Below, one piece after another: positions 11,144-23,644 of a stretch of 64,000 nt of DNA. Made by a program: the position numbers and the translations under genes. This stretch comes from Tupaia tana (Eukaryota > Chordata > Mammalia > Scandentia > Tupaiidae), in the NCBI GenBank assembly GCA_026018925.1, contig JAKSZU010000006.1:129409592-129473591 (forward strand), in the 5' to 3' direction. Below the pieces are notes generated by a model that was not told the origin of the DNA, did not search any database, and was given only the letters and a program-made list of their open reading frames with translations. Position 1 is the first letter of the stretch, and every line of letters starts with the position of its first letter.

Positions 11144-11435
11144 TTTTGTTTTGTTTTTTTGTTTTGTTTTGTTTTGTTTTTGAGAGGTTTTCACTATAGG
11201 GTGCGTGCGCTCGCCAGACAGACAGAGAGAGACATAGAGACAGAAAGCGAGAAATCACCCCCCCAGGGGGGGATGGTCATGCCGCAATCCCTTCTCCTCC
11301 ATTCTCCTCTCGGGATCTTGGGCACACACGCACACGCGCCCGGCATGAGTTTTAAGCCACTGGGTCCGGGACGCGAACCGCGGTCGACTACGTGGGAGTC
11401 CAGCAACATAGCCATTACGCTAACTGCTGGTTCCC
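11144..11435 (-). mobile_element. Young type A SINE with 17-bp TSD
   Basis: It is a full reverse copy with a TTTTG-repeat tail and a CpG-rich head (GGACGCGAACCGCGGTCGAC). The perfect duplication TATTGATGCCATTTTTG lies at 11127-11143 and 11436-11452. Confidence 0.93.
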
Positions 11436-11496
11436 TATTGATGCCATTTTTGATGAATTATAGAAAAAAATCAATTTGAGGGCTTTTTTTTAGAAT

Positions 11497-11674
11497 TATT
11501 TATTTAATTTTATTATTATTATTATTTAATTTGTTATAGGGCATGTGTGCTCACCAGAGAGAGACAGAGAGAGAGAGGGAAAATGAGAAAGCAACCCACC
11601 AGGTCTGGGACTTGAACTGTATTCAGCCATGTGGGAGTCTAGCACCTTAACCACCACAATACTTGCCGGACTCT
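11497..11674 (-). mobile_element. Type B SINE
   Basis: It is a reverse copy with ATTATTATTATT tail, CACCAGAGAGAGACAG, CAACCCACCAGGTCTGG and a head ending TTGCCGGACTC. Confidence 0.8.
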
Positions 11675-11969
11675 TGGTTGATTATAAATACACTTACGAA
11701 GTAGTAAATATTATATTAGACAATATTATGCTCTGTGGAGAGCATCTACCCCCCCTTGATTATTTACATAGCAAAGGATTACTACCATAAAATGTCAGAA
11801 AGAGAACATTTTCTTAGATAGTTGGTGAGACCAAATGCAGATTTTAAATACTTCCAAGTGAATTATTCACATGTTATTTTGTGAGGCCTTGAAGAGATTT
11901 CTAAGAAGGAACTGAGTGAATATTGTAGACAGAATTAAAAAGACTATTACAGAAATGAATAGATTCCAT

Positions 11970-12222
11970 TTTCTTTCTTTCTTTTTTTTGTTTTTTAAAT
12001 TGTCTGAGGGCACATACACAGTCCAGAAAGAGAGAAAGCAAGCACCTATCAGTGGGGCATGGTCATACATAATTCCTTCTCCTCCATTTCCCCTTCCTGC
12101 AGGGTTTGTGGGCATTCACACATGTGTGTTTAGTCTTTTTCAAGCTGCTAGGCCCAAGATTGGAACCACAATGAGCCATATGGTGTCCAGCTTCCTTAAC
12201 CACTAGGCCATGACGGCAGTCC
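11970..12222 (-). mobile_element. Type A-like SINE, diverged
   Basis: A pyrimidine/T tail is followed by GTCTGAGGGCACATACAC, GGGGCATGGTCATACATAAT, TTCCCCTTCC and a head ending GGCAGTCCC in reverse. Confidence 0.75.
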
Positions 12223-12657
12223 CATTGTTTCACATCCACCCATATCTAATCAACTTACAGGTGCAAATTACTCTCCTGAATGTTCATTTTCACTCTTTCT
12301 CCTGGTTTCACACTGCAAGTATCTTAGTCTCCCAGGTGGACTGTGGTGGGAACCATGGTCAAATCTGTCTGCTGGGCCACACCTCATTCTTCCTCAAGCA
12401 CTGCATACTGTTAAATTATGTCATTTTCCTTTGCAGACATCCTTCATCACCTAATTACCAACTGATAGAATTAGAAAGCTTTGTCTTTCATTCATGGACA
12501 TTTAATCTGCTGTTTCTTATCCATTCTCTTTTGTCCTCCACCTTCAACACTTTCTTAGCCAGGAACTCACTGTCTAATTTATAAAGTAAATAAAAGTCAA
12601 AGTATAATAATTCCTTTAACTTTTCACCTATAGATATACAAACATTCTTCTTTCTTT

Positions 12658-12920
12658 TCTTTTACTTTTTTTTTAAGAGAGATGTTTGCTATAGAGTGCA
12701 TGTACTCACCGAGAGACAGATAGACAGAAAGCGAGAAATCCACCCCCTGGGGGACAGCCACTCCCCAATCCCTTCTTCTCTATTCTCCTCTTAGGATCTT
12801 GGACACACACACACACACACATGCTCAGTGTGAATTTTAAACCATCGGGTCCAGAACTTGAACCGTAGTCAACTACATGGGAGTCCAGCAATGTAACCAT
12901 TATACCATCCAATGGTCCCT
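12658..12920 (-). mobile_element. Type A SINE
   Basis: It is a reverse copy with GAGAGATGTTTGCTATAG, CACCCCCTGGGGG, ACACACACACACAC and head ending ATGGTCCCT. An 11-bp duplication CTTCTTTCTTT lies at 12647-12657 and 12921-12931. Confidence 0.85.
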
Positions 12921-12934
12921 CTTCTTTCTTTACT

Positions 12935-13500
12935 GTTCCAGAAAAAGTTTCTCCCATGGTGAGAGGGTCTACTTGTACTCCTGGCCCCCTTCTCTTGGGA
13001 TCTACTGGTCATTGCATGGTCTTTACTGTGTTTTTCACATCTCACAGCAGAGCACATGTTTTCAGCACCTGTCCTCTACAGCACGGTAGACCCTGGATAC
13101 TGACATCTTCTTCAATTTTACAGTCACTTTTTGAAAGAGTTTTTTTGGTCTCTCATTATCTTCATTTTTGTATCTTTCTTTCATTGACCAATTTATTTTA
13201 GTGTGGCTGGCAACTGCAGTACTTACCAGAAACAGTGACCTTCCAGGTACTAAATGAATGGAAATATTTGAAAGAATTTACTGGTTTTTTAAGCATTGAT
13301 CACTGCTGACCACTCCTTTCTTTCTTGATGGATCCATTCCTTTGGTTTTGTCAGCACTACCTCTTTTAGTTCTCAATTGTTCCTTTTCATTTCCTTGGTG
13401 AGTTGTTCTTGTGTGCCATCTTAGAAGTTTGTATCAATTATAGCCCTGTCCTCAGGTCGCTTCCTCTTTGTATTAATGCTTCCCTGACAGCGTGTCCTGT
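12935..13500 (+). mobile_element. L2 reverse-transcriptase fragment, decayed
   Basis: The segment GCATTGATCACTGCTGACCACTCC-like sequence near 13297 corresponds to the L2 RT motif AFDTVDHS in + orientation, in a frame now carrying substitutions and stops. The extent is approximate and the assignment is from memory of the L2 consensus. Confidence 0.45.
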
Positions 13501-13517
13501 CTATGACCATATTTGTG

Positions 13518-13689
13518 ACATCGAAGCCCAAAGTGGGGTGTGGTCATGCCTCAAACTTTTGCCTCCATTTCTCCTTCCTCGGGATTCTGGGTATGAGTGT
13601 GTATGTGCCTGATCGATAGGCTGGTATTCAAGCTGTAGTCAGCCATGAGGGGTCTGGATCCCTTATACAGCTGCACTACCGGGCCTGTT
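13518..13689 (-). mobile_element. Type A-like SINE fragment
   Basis: TGGTCATGCC, CTCCATTTCTCCTTCC, GGATTCTGGG and a head ending ACCGGGCCTG are readable in reverse orientation; the tail half is missing. Confidence 0.65.
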
Positions 13690-14206
13690 CCATCTTTTCT
13701 AATCTTATTAAAAACCTAAAGAGTACGAGACACACGAGGCTCCAGGGTTGAACCCATGAATGAAGCTAGCATTGTCTTTGTCCTTGTGTCACTTTCAGCT
13801 TAAAGAAGTGAAGACAGACCTTTATCAAATAAATACTCATACACCAAAAGTTGAAAACTATGACAAGCAGTTCTGCAAAGACAGTCTATGGACACATGAG
13901 AGAACTGGTCAGAGCTGCAAGGTTTCTCAGAAGTTATAGTTCCTGGGGTTTTTCATTTGTTTGTTTTGGTTTTGGTGCTTCCAAGATAGGAAGTAAAGGG
14001 ACACTCCAGCAGAGTCATGTGGAGATGAGCTCTGATGCTATTTCAGCACTCTGAGGAAGAAACCTGAACTAAGAGCTGGAGAGGCAACTTGGTAGCATAG
14101 ATACACACCCATGGCACATGCGGCAGGAAAGAGTCTAGTGATAATACAACACGGATAAAGAAAATGCCAGCGAAGGCTCACAAAACCATTGCTTCAAATG
14201 CATGCT

Positions 14207-14474
14207 TATTTATTTACTTATTTATTTTAATTTGCCAGAGGACATGTGCACTTTACAGGGTGAGGCAAGGTAGGGGAAGGAGAGTGAGAAAGCATCCCTC
14301 ATGGGAGACAGTCACACTGAAATCTCTTCTCCTTCATTTCTACTTTTGGGGTTTGGGGGCATGCACACACACAGACCCAGTATCCTACTTAAGCTGCAGG
14401 TTCCAGGACTGCAACCATGAAGCCCAACGTGTGAGATCCAACCTCCTTAACTACCATGCCATTGGCTGGTCCCA
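14207..14474 (-). mobile_element. Type A-like SINE
   Basis: It is a reverse copy with TTATTTATTTACTTATTT tail, GGACATGTGCAC, CATGGGAGACAGTCAC and a head ending TGGCTGGTCCC. Confidence 0.8.
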
Positions 14475-16758
14475 ATGCACACTTTGAAGTGTTTTAGTAT
14501 TATGAATATTTTAATCATAATAAAAAATGACATGTGGAAATAATTTAAATCAAATCACATATGGATTGGGTCATGTTTCTAGTAGGTCTTATAAAAGTAG
14601 AGAAAGGGTGACAGAGCTATTGGGTCATCAGAAAAATCATGACACATTTTTGCATGGAGAAACACGTCATGGCTTTTCCGATGACCTAATAAAATGTTTG
14701 TAAGTTGGATGAGTTATTGCCCATGCAATTCCAATTTCACTCAGTGGTCCTGAGAGTATAGCACAGTTTTAATTTTATATTGATTTCTCCCAATGGTCTT
14801 ATGTACGTTATTCTTTTCTAAGTTTACTTTTTGTTTGCTGTGAGAAAAGAACCTCAACTCTGTCTGTTAATGAGAGAGTAGCACTCCTTCAAAAAGAGAT
14901 GTTCAATTAGTTTCTGAAAAAGGCAGAACACTGCCATCTGTTGTTCACTGAAATTGTTTGTAGGTTAAGCAAACAGAATCCTCAAGTTCAATAGCAATTT
15001 TTGAATTTTAACAAACAAAAGAACACCCCAAATTCAAGTTAGTGAGTTCATAATCATTTCAGAGTTTCTTCATTGTTCCTATAACATTTTAAACTGGTAT
15101 TCACATCAGAAAATTCAGTGATATTCTCTTTGCTTCTTATTTCCTCTACTCAAACAACAAGAATAATGGTTTCTACTTATATAGCAATGTGTACTTAACC
15201 AAGCCTTCCTAGGTCAAATGTGTGAGCAGCTATATGAGCTGTCATTGCCTGAATTCTTCATGTCTTTGCCAGCCACCTCTTCATTTCTAATTAGGAGAAA
15301 GAAAGAGACCCAGCATGGAAGTCAAAGGCAGCTAAGGTTATCTTCTTAAAGATATGGGTGCTCACAGAGGAAGCAATTCAATTCATCCATTTTATTTTCT
15401 AAATAATAAAACAATATTCTGTGATAATGGCTCATTTCAAGTTGAGTGAAGTTGCTATTATCTGCAGAGTGTGTAGCAAACACATACAAGGAACCTTTGA
15501 ACAATTCTGGGCTTATGAACAGATAGATTGTAGAGGAATAGGTGAGAATAGACCGTGGACTGCCTCCCACTTGGTGACTTGAACTGTTCTTTGAACATCA
15601 AAGAGAAGGAAGTTTCGATTTCTGGGAACTCCTGAAGTTTGCTCTGTCTCACATGTCAAATGGGTCCTGCCGACAGACTTTATTGGAAAGTAGTTTGATG
15701 AAGAGCCTTATATAGTTTCCTCCTACTGTACATACATATTATCTTAAGGAGAAAATCCAAATGTAAACTCATATTCCCTGCCAGAAAATTAGAATAAGCA
15801 AACATCTGCTTCCTTACGATGGCCTTTAGCCAAGGTTCAGTCTACAATGAGTTACTGCAGAATTTTCACATGATTTCATTTTTTAAAAATTTCCCAACCC
15901 ACTTCAAGTCTAAAATTATAAATGGATCCTATGAACATATAAACACATAAGCAATTTTCTGGCTCTGAGGTCAGAACCAGTAATACACCAAAGATCGTTT
16001 TATTGAATTCAGCTCATCTTCTGAATTAACTTAGCTCATGAAAACCCAGATACTATTAATAATTCCTTGTATCACAGACAGCCTCCCAGGGAAAGATCTG
16101 GCAGGGGAAGGGAGGTGTCAGGGAGTGGCAAACAGCTATAGAGATGTAGGAGGAGATGCTTCCAAAAACCCAGCGGGCATCTTTTCCCAGCACTGAGGAT
16201 CAACCTTTGGTAAGAAAAGCCCCAATGACTTTGTATGTGTCATCTCCTACACTGTTTATTCCTCGCTTATCCCAACTCCCTTTTCACCCTGAGAATGTGC
16301 TTCCCATGCTATGTTTGCCTCCCAGGGTGCCTCCCAGGATGACTAAATAGATAGAAAAAAATATTCTCAACAATACAGCTCAGATGCCTGCTTTTAGAAT
16401 TCTTTTTACATACTGTGTTATAAATCATACCAGTGCAATCACCCATATTAACTGAAACCAGGAGTTCTGCACCATTATTTTTGAGAGCCTAAAATTCATC
16501 TCAGAACTATTATGAAAATTTGGGAGTAAGGAGTGCAATATTTACTATGATAGCTACCTAAAATAAGAAGTAAAAATATTTGGGGTTTATTTTTATTGTT
16601 TTATTTTGGTTTTGGTGGTAAAGAAGTCATCTCTCTGTGATGCCTTCATTCATAAAGAAACTACTGGCTCAGTGAATGTAGGGGACAAATACCCATGGTG
16701 GATCCCTTTGCATGCATGATTTTTTTAATGCAATAATAATAATAATAATGTTGATGAT

Positions 16759-16761
<3 letters not shown>

Positions 16762-16793
<32 letters not shown>

Positions 16794-16985
16794 GCTAGAG
16801 GGTGCATATACTCACAAGAGGGCAAAGGGGAGGGGGTAAGCATCTCCCATGGAGAATGGTCACGCTGCAATCCCTTCTCCATTTCTTCCTCCCCTTGAGA
16901 ATTTGGACATGCAGACCTACATGCCTGGTATATAAATTAAGCCATCAGGTCCAGGACTTGACCACTTGACCACAGAGCTGGCCCG
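16762..16985 (-). mobile_element. Type A-like SINE with long T-tail
   Basis: A poly(T) run of about 32 is followed by GGCTAGAGGGTGCATATAC, CATGGAGAATGGTCACGC and a head ending GAGCTGGCCCGG. Confidence 0.8.
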
Positions 16986-16989
16986 GTGC

Positions 16990-17125
16990 TATATGATATT
17001 TAATCAAACATACACTCTGGGCCTCTCTACCAAAGCCCTTTATGTATATTATTTTATTTAATCATCAACGGTTCAGTACAGTAGTTATTATTAATAATAC
17101 CTTCTTAGAGATGAGAAAACAGGAG
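16990..17125 (+). repeat. MIR/L2-type ancient fragment
   Basis: The order CTTTATGTATATTATTTTAT, AATCATCAAC, then AGAGATGAGAAAACAGGAGC resembles the 'lower-to-pre-tail' segment seen in old mammalian SINE/LINE consensus sequences. Identification is tentative. Confidence 0.4.
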
Positions 17126-17139
17126 CTAAAGAGATAAAT

Positions 17140-17399
17140 GAGGGCAACCTGTTGAGTGGTAGTGAAAACCGCTGGAACCCACATGGCGGAGCACAGGGTT
17201 GGAGTCCTGAACTTGGTGTCCTGAGAAACACGCCAGAGTGTGGGCCCAGGTGCCCAAAACCCCAAAGGAGGGAGAACTGGAAGAGAAGGGATTGCAGCAA
17301 GACCATTCCCCATTCTCCATATGGAGGATGCTTTCTCTACTTTCTCTCCAGCCAGTATATGTGCCCTCTAGCAAATAAACAAAAAAAAAAAAAAAAAAA
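17140..17399 (+). mobile_element. Type A-like SINE, diverged
   Basis: The head GAGGGCAACCTGTTGAGTGG, GGTGCCCAAAACCCC, GAGAAGGGATTGCAG, CCATATGG hairpin and CTAGCAAATAAAC followed by a 20-nt A tail are all in forward orientation. Confidence 0.75.
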
Positions 17400-17730
17400 G
17401 AAATTCTCCAATTCCAAATAATATTTTGACATAAATCCAAATACAGTGTTACAACAAATAACCTGGGATATTATTCAAGGATATATAACTTATTTTATAT
17501 CCTATTTATAACTTGATTACATGGACTTGTTCATTTGAATTTTTATAATTTGCAGTTATAAAAATTTAGAAACATAGATGCTTTTCATTGAGTGCAAATT
17601 CCTTCGGACCCCACACATATGAAAGGGCTCTCCCTTCATTTATCAGTATTGCAGTTTCAGAGTTTACGCACAATAGTTGTAACAGCAAAAGCAAGTTTTC
17701 TGTAATTGAATTGAAAGATACACTCTAGGA

Positions 17731-17988
17731 GTTTTTGTTCTTTTTAGTTGGTATCTGGTCTGCGTCCTCACCAGAAAAAAGGCAGAGAGATAGACATACA
17801 GGGAGAAAGCAATCCTCACTGAGGCAAGGTCATGCCAAAAACTTTCTCTTCCATCCCTCCATCTTTTCAGGATTTGAGGCACACAAACACACATGCATGG
17901 TGTGTTTTTCAAGCAACCGGGCAGGGATTTGAACCGTAGTCAGCCAAGTGGGATCCAGCTCCCTTAGCCACAAATTACAGGACTAGCC
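17731..17988 (-). mobile_element. Type A-like SINE, diverged
   Basis: It is a reverse copy with CTCACCAGAAAAAAGGCAGAG, AAGGTCATGCC, CATCCCTCCATC and head with GGGATTTGAACCGTAG. Confidence 0.75.
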
Positions 17989-18249
17989 TTTTATTATTAT
18001 TATTTTAAAAGAGATTGAAAGGAGGAAGTAAAAAGAAAAGAAAGAGAGTGTCTCTGACAGGGCCTGACCGTGCTGCAATCCCTCTCAATCTGGAAGCACC
18101 ACAGATGTGCATCGCATATTCAGGTCAAACTTGGATCCAAACCTGGGGTTTTCTCATACAGCCCTAGTATCACATGGCCATGTTCCTCTGCCTATGCTAC
18201 CGTGGCTGGGCTTCGGAGTTATATGTAATGTTGATTATATGTGTTGTTT

Positions 18250-18525
18250 TGTGTGTGTGTGTGTGTGTGTGCTTAAAGAGATTTTTGCTACAGGGCACAT
18301 ATGCTCTCTGGAGACATTGGGAGACAGAGACAGAGAAACTGAGAAATCACCCCTGAGGGAGGATGGCCACGCCCTAATCTCTTTTCCTCCATTCTCCTCT
18401 TGGGATTTTAAGTATGTGCACACATGTGTCCAGCATGAGTTTCAAGCCACCAGGTCCAGGACTCGAACCACAGTCGGCCATGTGCTAGTCCAGCAGCAGA
18501 ATCACTACTCCACCTGCTGGGCCCT
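18250..18525 (-). mobile_element. Type A SINE with GT-repeat tail
   Basis: (GT)n at 18249-18272 precedes GAGATTTTTGCTACAGGGC, CACCCCTGAGGGAGG, CCTCCATTCTCCTC and a head ending CTGCTGGGCCC in reverse. Confidence 0.85.
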
Positions 18526-19074
18526 TGTTGTCTTTTAAACTTGTGTCTAGCACAGAATTTTCTGGGCATTTGTTTTGCAATAAGTAACTTGGAAGTAATC
18601 TAGGTCATACTGTAGGAAGGCCCATCTAAAGCCAACCTAGGTAGGATGTGCTAGAGACGGTGAAGTAGTCTAGATGAAGAGGAAGGAGAAGGGAGATGTT
18701 TAAAATGTGATGCATTTGAAGGCAGTGGTTACAACCAAGGAGAATCAGTTATTTTGGGTGTGATATAGAAAACTGTACTTTCCTCTGCTGTTTATCAGAC
18801 TTAAATTCCAGATTTTCTATTTAAAGGTGGTAATCCAAATTGGGCTGTCACTTAAATAGTGCCTAGGAAATTACACTGCATATTCTTAAATGTTAAGTAT
18901 AAATATTTCTATTACAAGGAAAGCCTATGAAGGGGAAGGCTTTAAATTGGTGAATGGTTTGGAGCATCACACCAACACGGCTCAGCTGCAGTTGTGTGTG
19001 TAGATAGCTCATTACTGCACTCAGAGATGATGTCGCTCTATTAATTTAGGATTTTCCCTTAAAGCAAGGGGCTG

Positions 19075-19231
19075 GGAGGTGATGTCAAGCCACTTGACTT
19101 CCACATGGCTGACCACAGTTCAAGTCCCAAACCTGATGGCTTACTTTCTCATTTACTGTCTCTCCCTCCCTCTAGGCAAATTTAAAAATAATAATAACAA
19201 ATAAAGTTAAATAATTCTTTAACAAAAAGGC
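19075..19231 (+). mobile_element. Type B SINE with 12-bp TSD
   Basis: GGGGCTGGGAGGTGATGTCAAG head, CTTACTTTCTCATTTACTG and an AATAATAATAAC tail are present. The duplication TTTCCCTTAAAG lies at 19063-19074 and 19232-19243. Confidence 0.88.
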
Positions 19232-19924
19232 TTTCCCTTAAAGTGACTTTTTAAAACCATTAGTATTTACTATCACTATCAAAAATTTCCTTAGTTTAAT
19301 AAAATATTTCCTAGTATTATGGGTATACCTAGAAATTTCTTTCTTCTTTTTTTTTTTTTTTTTTTTTTTTGCATTCAGTAGGCATGGGAGCACCCTAAGT
19401 GCGAGTCATTTTTTTTTTTTTTCCTATTTTATATATGATTTAGAAAACAAACAAACAAACAAAAAACTGTGCCAATGTAAACCCCTGTCCCCTGAAATTC
19501 CCTAACAGTGATTCCCTGAACACGTCTGTGACTTTGCATCTTGTCTGGCATCACTGAAATTGCAGCCAGCCTATCTTTCTGTCTTTTGGCATTTCACGTG
19601 TGATTCGTCTCGGTGGGTTTGTGGCAAACAAATCTGATTGCTGGTTTTAGATTTCATGCTTCAATGAAGCCTTTAGTTACTGAACCAAAAAGTGATATAA
19701 CTTCTTATGTGTGATGTGACTTTTTGATTGCTACATATTTCTACTCTTGAATCAGAACACCAATAAAGTAAGGACCTGACTTGGGGGGATTTTTTTCCTG
19801 CAGTAGAAGTGTTCATTGGCTGTATAAAATTTGCATCTTACTGGCTTAATGTCACTTTTGTTTTTACTTAAAGACCTGTGCCTTCATAAAAGCTACAGCA
19901 TAGTAACTTTGAAATACATAATAT

Positions 19925-20222
19925 GGGGACCAGTAGAAGGTGTAGCAGTTATGTTGTTGGACTCCCACACAGCCAACTGTGGTTCCAGTCCTGGACCTTG
20001 TGGCTTGAGAATCATGCCAGTCACATGTGTGTGCATGCCCAAGATCCTGGGAGGAGGATGAAGGAGAAGGGATTGTGTCATGGGGGGGCGAGGGGGTGAT
20101 TTCTCACTTTCTCTCTTACTGTCTCCCTCTCTGTCTCCAGCAAATGCACACACCCTAAGGCAAAAACTTCTTTAAAAACAAACAAACAAAACAAAACAAA
20201 GCAAAAAAAAAAAAAAAAAAAA
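19925..20222 (+). mobile_element. Type A SINE
   Basis: The head GGGACCAGTAGAAGGTGTAG, GGTTCCAGTCCTGG, GCATGCCCAAGATCC and a long A-rich tail with AAAC repeats and an A-run are present. Confidence 0.88.
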
Positions 20223-20357
20223 CAGAAATTCATTATGTATTTATTTTCTAAATTCTTATGTAACATTGACTTAAAAGATGAGTTTTCAGTTGTTTCTATT
20301 TTAAAGTTACTTTTTAAATCTTTTTTTTCTGAATATATAAGAAATATGCTTGTTATT

Positions 20358-20463
20358 GGGACCAGCAGATAGCGTACTGGTTACATCACTGGATTCCCAT
20401 GTAGTCAAAAGCAGTTTGAGTCCCAGACCTGGTGGCTTAAAACTCATGTGGGGGCGGGGGAGG
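20358..20463 (+). mobile_element. Type A SINE, truncated first unit of dimer
   Basis: The head GGGACCAGCAGATAGCG runs to GGCTTAAAACTCATG, then stops at a G-rich linker (20451-20466) where a second full SINE begins. Confidence 0.85.
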
Positions 20464-20718
20464 GGGACCAGCAAATGGCATAATGGTTATGTCACTGAAC
20501 TCCTACATGGCTGATCACAGTTCAAATCCCAGACCTGGTGACTTCGAACTCACGCCAGGTGGGTATGCATGAATACCCAAAATTCCGAGAGGAGAATGGA
20601 AGAGAAGGGATCAAAGCATGGTAATCACTCCCAGTGGGAGATTTTTTGCTTTCTATCTCTCTCTCTCTCCAGTGAGCACATGCATGCTGTAGAAAAAAAT
20701 CTCTCTCTAAAAAAAAAA
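20464..20718 (+). mobile_element. Type A SINE, second unit of dimer
   Basis: It runs from GGGACCAGCAAATGGCA to the A tail at 20718. A 17-bp duplication (GAAATATGCTTGTTATT, two mismatches) lies at 20341-20357 and 20719-20735, bracketing both units. Confidence 0.87.
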
Positions 20719-21213
20719 GAAGTATGCTTGTTACTTTAATATTTCCATTTTTTAAAAAGTCACAAAGGGAAAAATAGTAAGACATATTTGTCCTCTCACC
20801 AATAATTTATATAAAAAGTTCTAATTTTTGATATATGTACATGTTTTTTCCTTCATATTTATAGATTTTTATATACTGAGAACATTCTAAGACTTGCTTA
20901 ATTATTCATTATTAGAGCACAAACTATCAATTCTGGTGTCAAAAATTGTGATACTTTATGTCCCGAAAACAAAGTTTGACTTAAAATTTTAGATTTTTAA
21001 ATTTTTAAGAAACCAGTGCAATGATTTGTTAATTTAAGTTAATTAGAACAACATAGCTAGGAGTAAACATTGCCATTTGAAGGTCACATAGATGAGGTGT
21101 TCAGAAGCATATGATTAGAGGTGCACTTGAAATCATACGTTTCTAAAACAAAATATTAACCTAGTTCTGTGGTATTATAGTGAATTTTTTTTTTTTTTTA
21201 AATTAACAATGTA

Positions 21214-21484
21214 GGTCCAGCCAGTGCCACGATGGTTAAGGAGGCTGCATCTTACATGGCCAACTTTGTGGTCTGAGTTATAGACTCAGCAGCTTGAAAA
21301 ACACACCAAGGGCATATGTGTGCATGCCCAAAATCTCAAAGGAAAAACTGGAGAAGGGATTGTGGCATGACCGTTCCCATGGGAAGTATGTGCTTTCCCA
21401 CTTTTCCTCACCCTCCCTCTCTCTCTCCAGTGAGAACACACACCCTCTAGCAAAAGTGTATACACACACACACACATACATATA
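21214..21484 (+). mobile_element. Type A-like SINE with CA-repeat tail
   Basis: GGTCCAGCCAGTGCCACGATGG head, GCATGCCCAAAATCTC, TCCCATGGGAAG and AGCAAAAGTGTATACACACAC tail are in forward orientation. Confidence 0.82.
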
Positions 21485-21809
21485 TGAAATATGTATAAGT
21501 ACATAGCCTAAAGTTATTATTGCATTTAAATTTTCATTTTGTTCTTAATAAATATTTAGGCCTATAAGCAGAAAAAATGGGCACTATAATTAAATAATAC
21601 ATAAAATAATTACAGATATATTTAGGGAAACAAAATTAAAAATTTCCTTATTTATTTTTTTACTATTATTATTTATTTATGATTTATTCTGGCATATTAG
21701 GTCAATGCATGAGCTGTGAAATCAAGATGTTTATGCTTATAGACTGGTATTTCTACTTCTTAGCAATCTGATTTTGAAAAGTTATTAGTGACTAATAAAA
21801 ATAAAGTTA

Positions 21810-21970
21810 GGGGCCGGATGCTGATGCAGTAATGAAACTCAGTGCTCTGTGAGGCTGTTTCCAGTAGGAAGGTTCTGGGTTCACGTCTGGAGACCTCCCT
21901 GAGTGTGCTGGACATGGGTTTGCCATTGAGTGATGTCTTTCTGTCTCTCTCATAAAAGAAATAAATAACT
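21810..21970 (+). mobile_element. Type C SINE, short
   Basis: GGGGCCGGATGCTGATGCAG, GAGACCTCCCTGAGTGTGC and CATAAAAGAAATAAATAAC match type C; the central block is shortened. Confidence 0.78.
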
Positions 21971-22302
21971 AGACTTAAACATAATGAAGTTAATAATAGT
22001 ACCTAGTTTGTAGACTTGTGCTCCAATAGCATCTGTTATTCCAATGGTAAAAAACAACATGTTCTTTACAGAATAATTGAGCCCTTACTTATAGTTATTA
22101 CAAGACTCAGTATATTTGTGAATGTTGGATATTTTTATAATAATTATATTCATCTGATTACAAAAATATATATTCACTTTTTCTATGAAATACTGTCCCT
22201 TCTTCAGAACTATATTTTCTCAGCATTTTCCCAAATAATCATCCATCCAAATCATTTAAACATGCACATATAACTTTATAATGTAGCTATGATAAAGATT
22301 TT

Positions 22303-22458
22303 TAAAATTTTATTTATTTACTTATTTAATGTGTTTTTATATATTCACTCACTATATATTATTACAGCATGCAAAATGAATTTTCCCAGCATGAATACAC
22401 TGTATATTAGTCCCAGTTAAAGATAATATGTATGATCATCAACAGATAATTTTCCATA
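22303..22458 (-). mobile_element. L1 3'-UTR fragment
   Basis: The block order TTTTATATATTCACTCAC, CAAAATGAATTTTCCCAGCATG, CCAGTTAAAGATAATATG and CAACAGATAAT parallels the 3' UTR of the full-length L1 at 54580-54690 in the same orientation. Confidence 0.5.
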
Positions 22459-23340
22459 TTTGTGTCCATTACATGTTTTTGGCTTCTTTTCATACAGATT
22501 TTTAAAAGAAATTTTTCTATTAGTATGCAATTAATGGTTTACTCTTTGGTTGTTGCTAGACCACTGCCATGCCCTTTGCATTTTCATATATTTATAGAAG
22601 ACATTGTTGAGACCAAATCTATATTTTATTTCTCTGGATTGCCGGACATATACACTTAAGCTACAAACTGAGAGACCTAGCAACATATCCTTCCAAAAAT
22701 CTTAGTTTGTTTTTGATTCACAGCTCACTTCTCCAAACCATTAGGAAGGCTTGGTACTATAAGGTTTTTATTTTTTTGTCTCTTTGCTAAATAAAAGTAA
22801 TAAAATTAAAGTTATAATATTTTGCATTTTAGTTATTAGGGATGCAAGCTGCTTTTAATATACTCGATTATTTACATTTTATTTTAGTTGTATTTTCATT
22901 CCCATTCTTTACTTTTACCTTCTATTAATTTTTTAGAACCTCTTTATTATGATATGTTTTGTTGTTTGTGTGGCAAATATTTTTTCACACTTTTTCTTTT
23001 GCTTATGGCTTATTTTTGTACATGGAAGTTTTTATCTTTTTTTAGTCAGATCTGTCAGGTACTTTCTTGACTATTTATGAATTTATATTATTTTTGAAAA
23101 TTCTAATTCCAAAATCATAAAATAGTTCCCCATATTTATTTAAAAAGCTTATACTTTTATACACTAAAATGTTTCATCTCTTTGGAATTTAAGTCTATTA
23201 TGAGAGAATGATGAAACTTCATTTTATTCTAAATATGTCGTCAAACTCCAATAGCTTCTTATTGAAAATCTCCAGAATTATTAGTCTTATTATTTATATC
23301 ATTACCAATATTTAAGGCTTATAATAGTACAATGTTAAGT

Positions 23341-23345
<5 letters not shown>

Positions 23346-23390
<45 letters not shown>
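23346..23390. repeat. (TA)n microsatellite
   Basis: About 18 TA units are followed by CACACATAT. The adjoining SINE inserted into this TA tract, which explains the TATATATATA on its far side. Confidence 0.95.
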
Positions 23391-23391
<1 letters not shown>

Positions 23392-23552
23392 TTTTAATTT
23401 TATGTATGTGTTTATTTTAATTTGACCAGAGAGGGGCAGAGTGAGAGAGATAGGGGAGGATAGTGAGAAAGAAAGCCACCAGGTCCAGAACTTGAACGCT
23501 GTCGGCCATGTGGGAGTCCAGTGACCTTAATATATAGGGACCTGCCAGTCCC
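23392..23552 (-). mobile_element. Type B SINE
   Basis: It is a reverse copy with TTTATTTTAATTTGACCAG, GAGAAAGAAAGCCACCAGG and a head ending CTGCCAGTCCC; TA-rich duplications flank it. Confidence 0.82.
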
Positions 23553-23644
23553 TATATATATATATTTTTTTTTTAATTCCTGTAATTACCCACAGCTTGG
23601 AGAATGTAGTAACTTGTCAAAGATCATGCGACTAGAAAGTGATA

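Noticed and set aside
12210..12584. 124-codon + strand open frame in intron 2
   Set aside because: No conserved motif, no splice context, and the composition is that of AT/CT-rich intron; treated as random.
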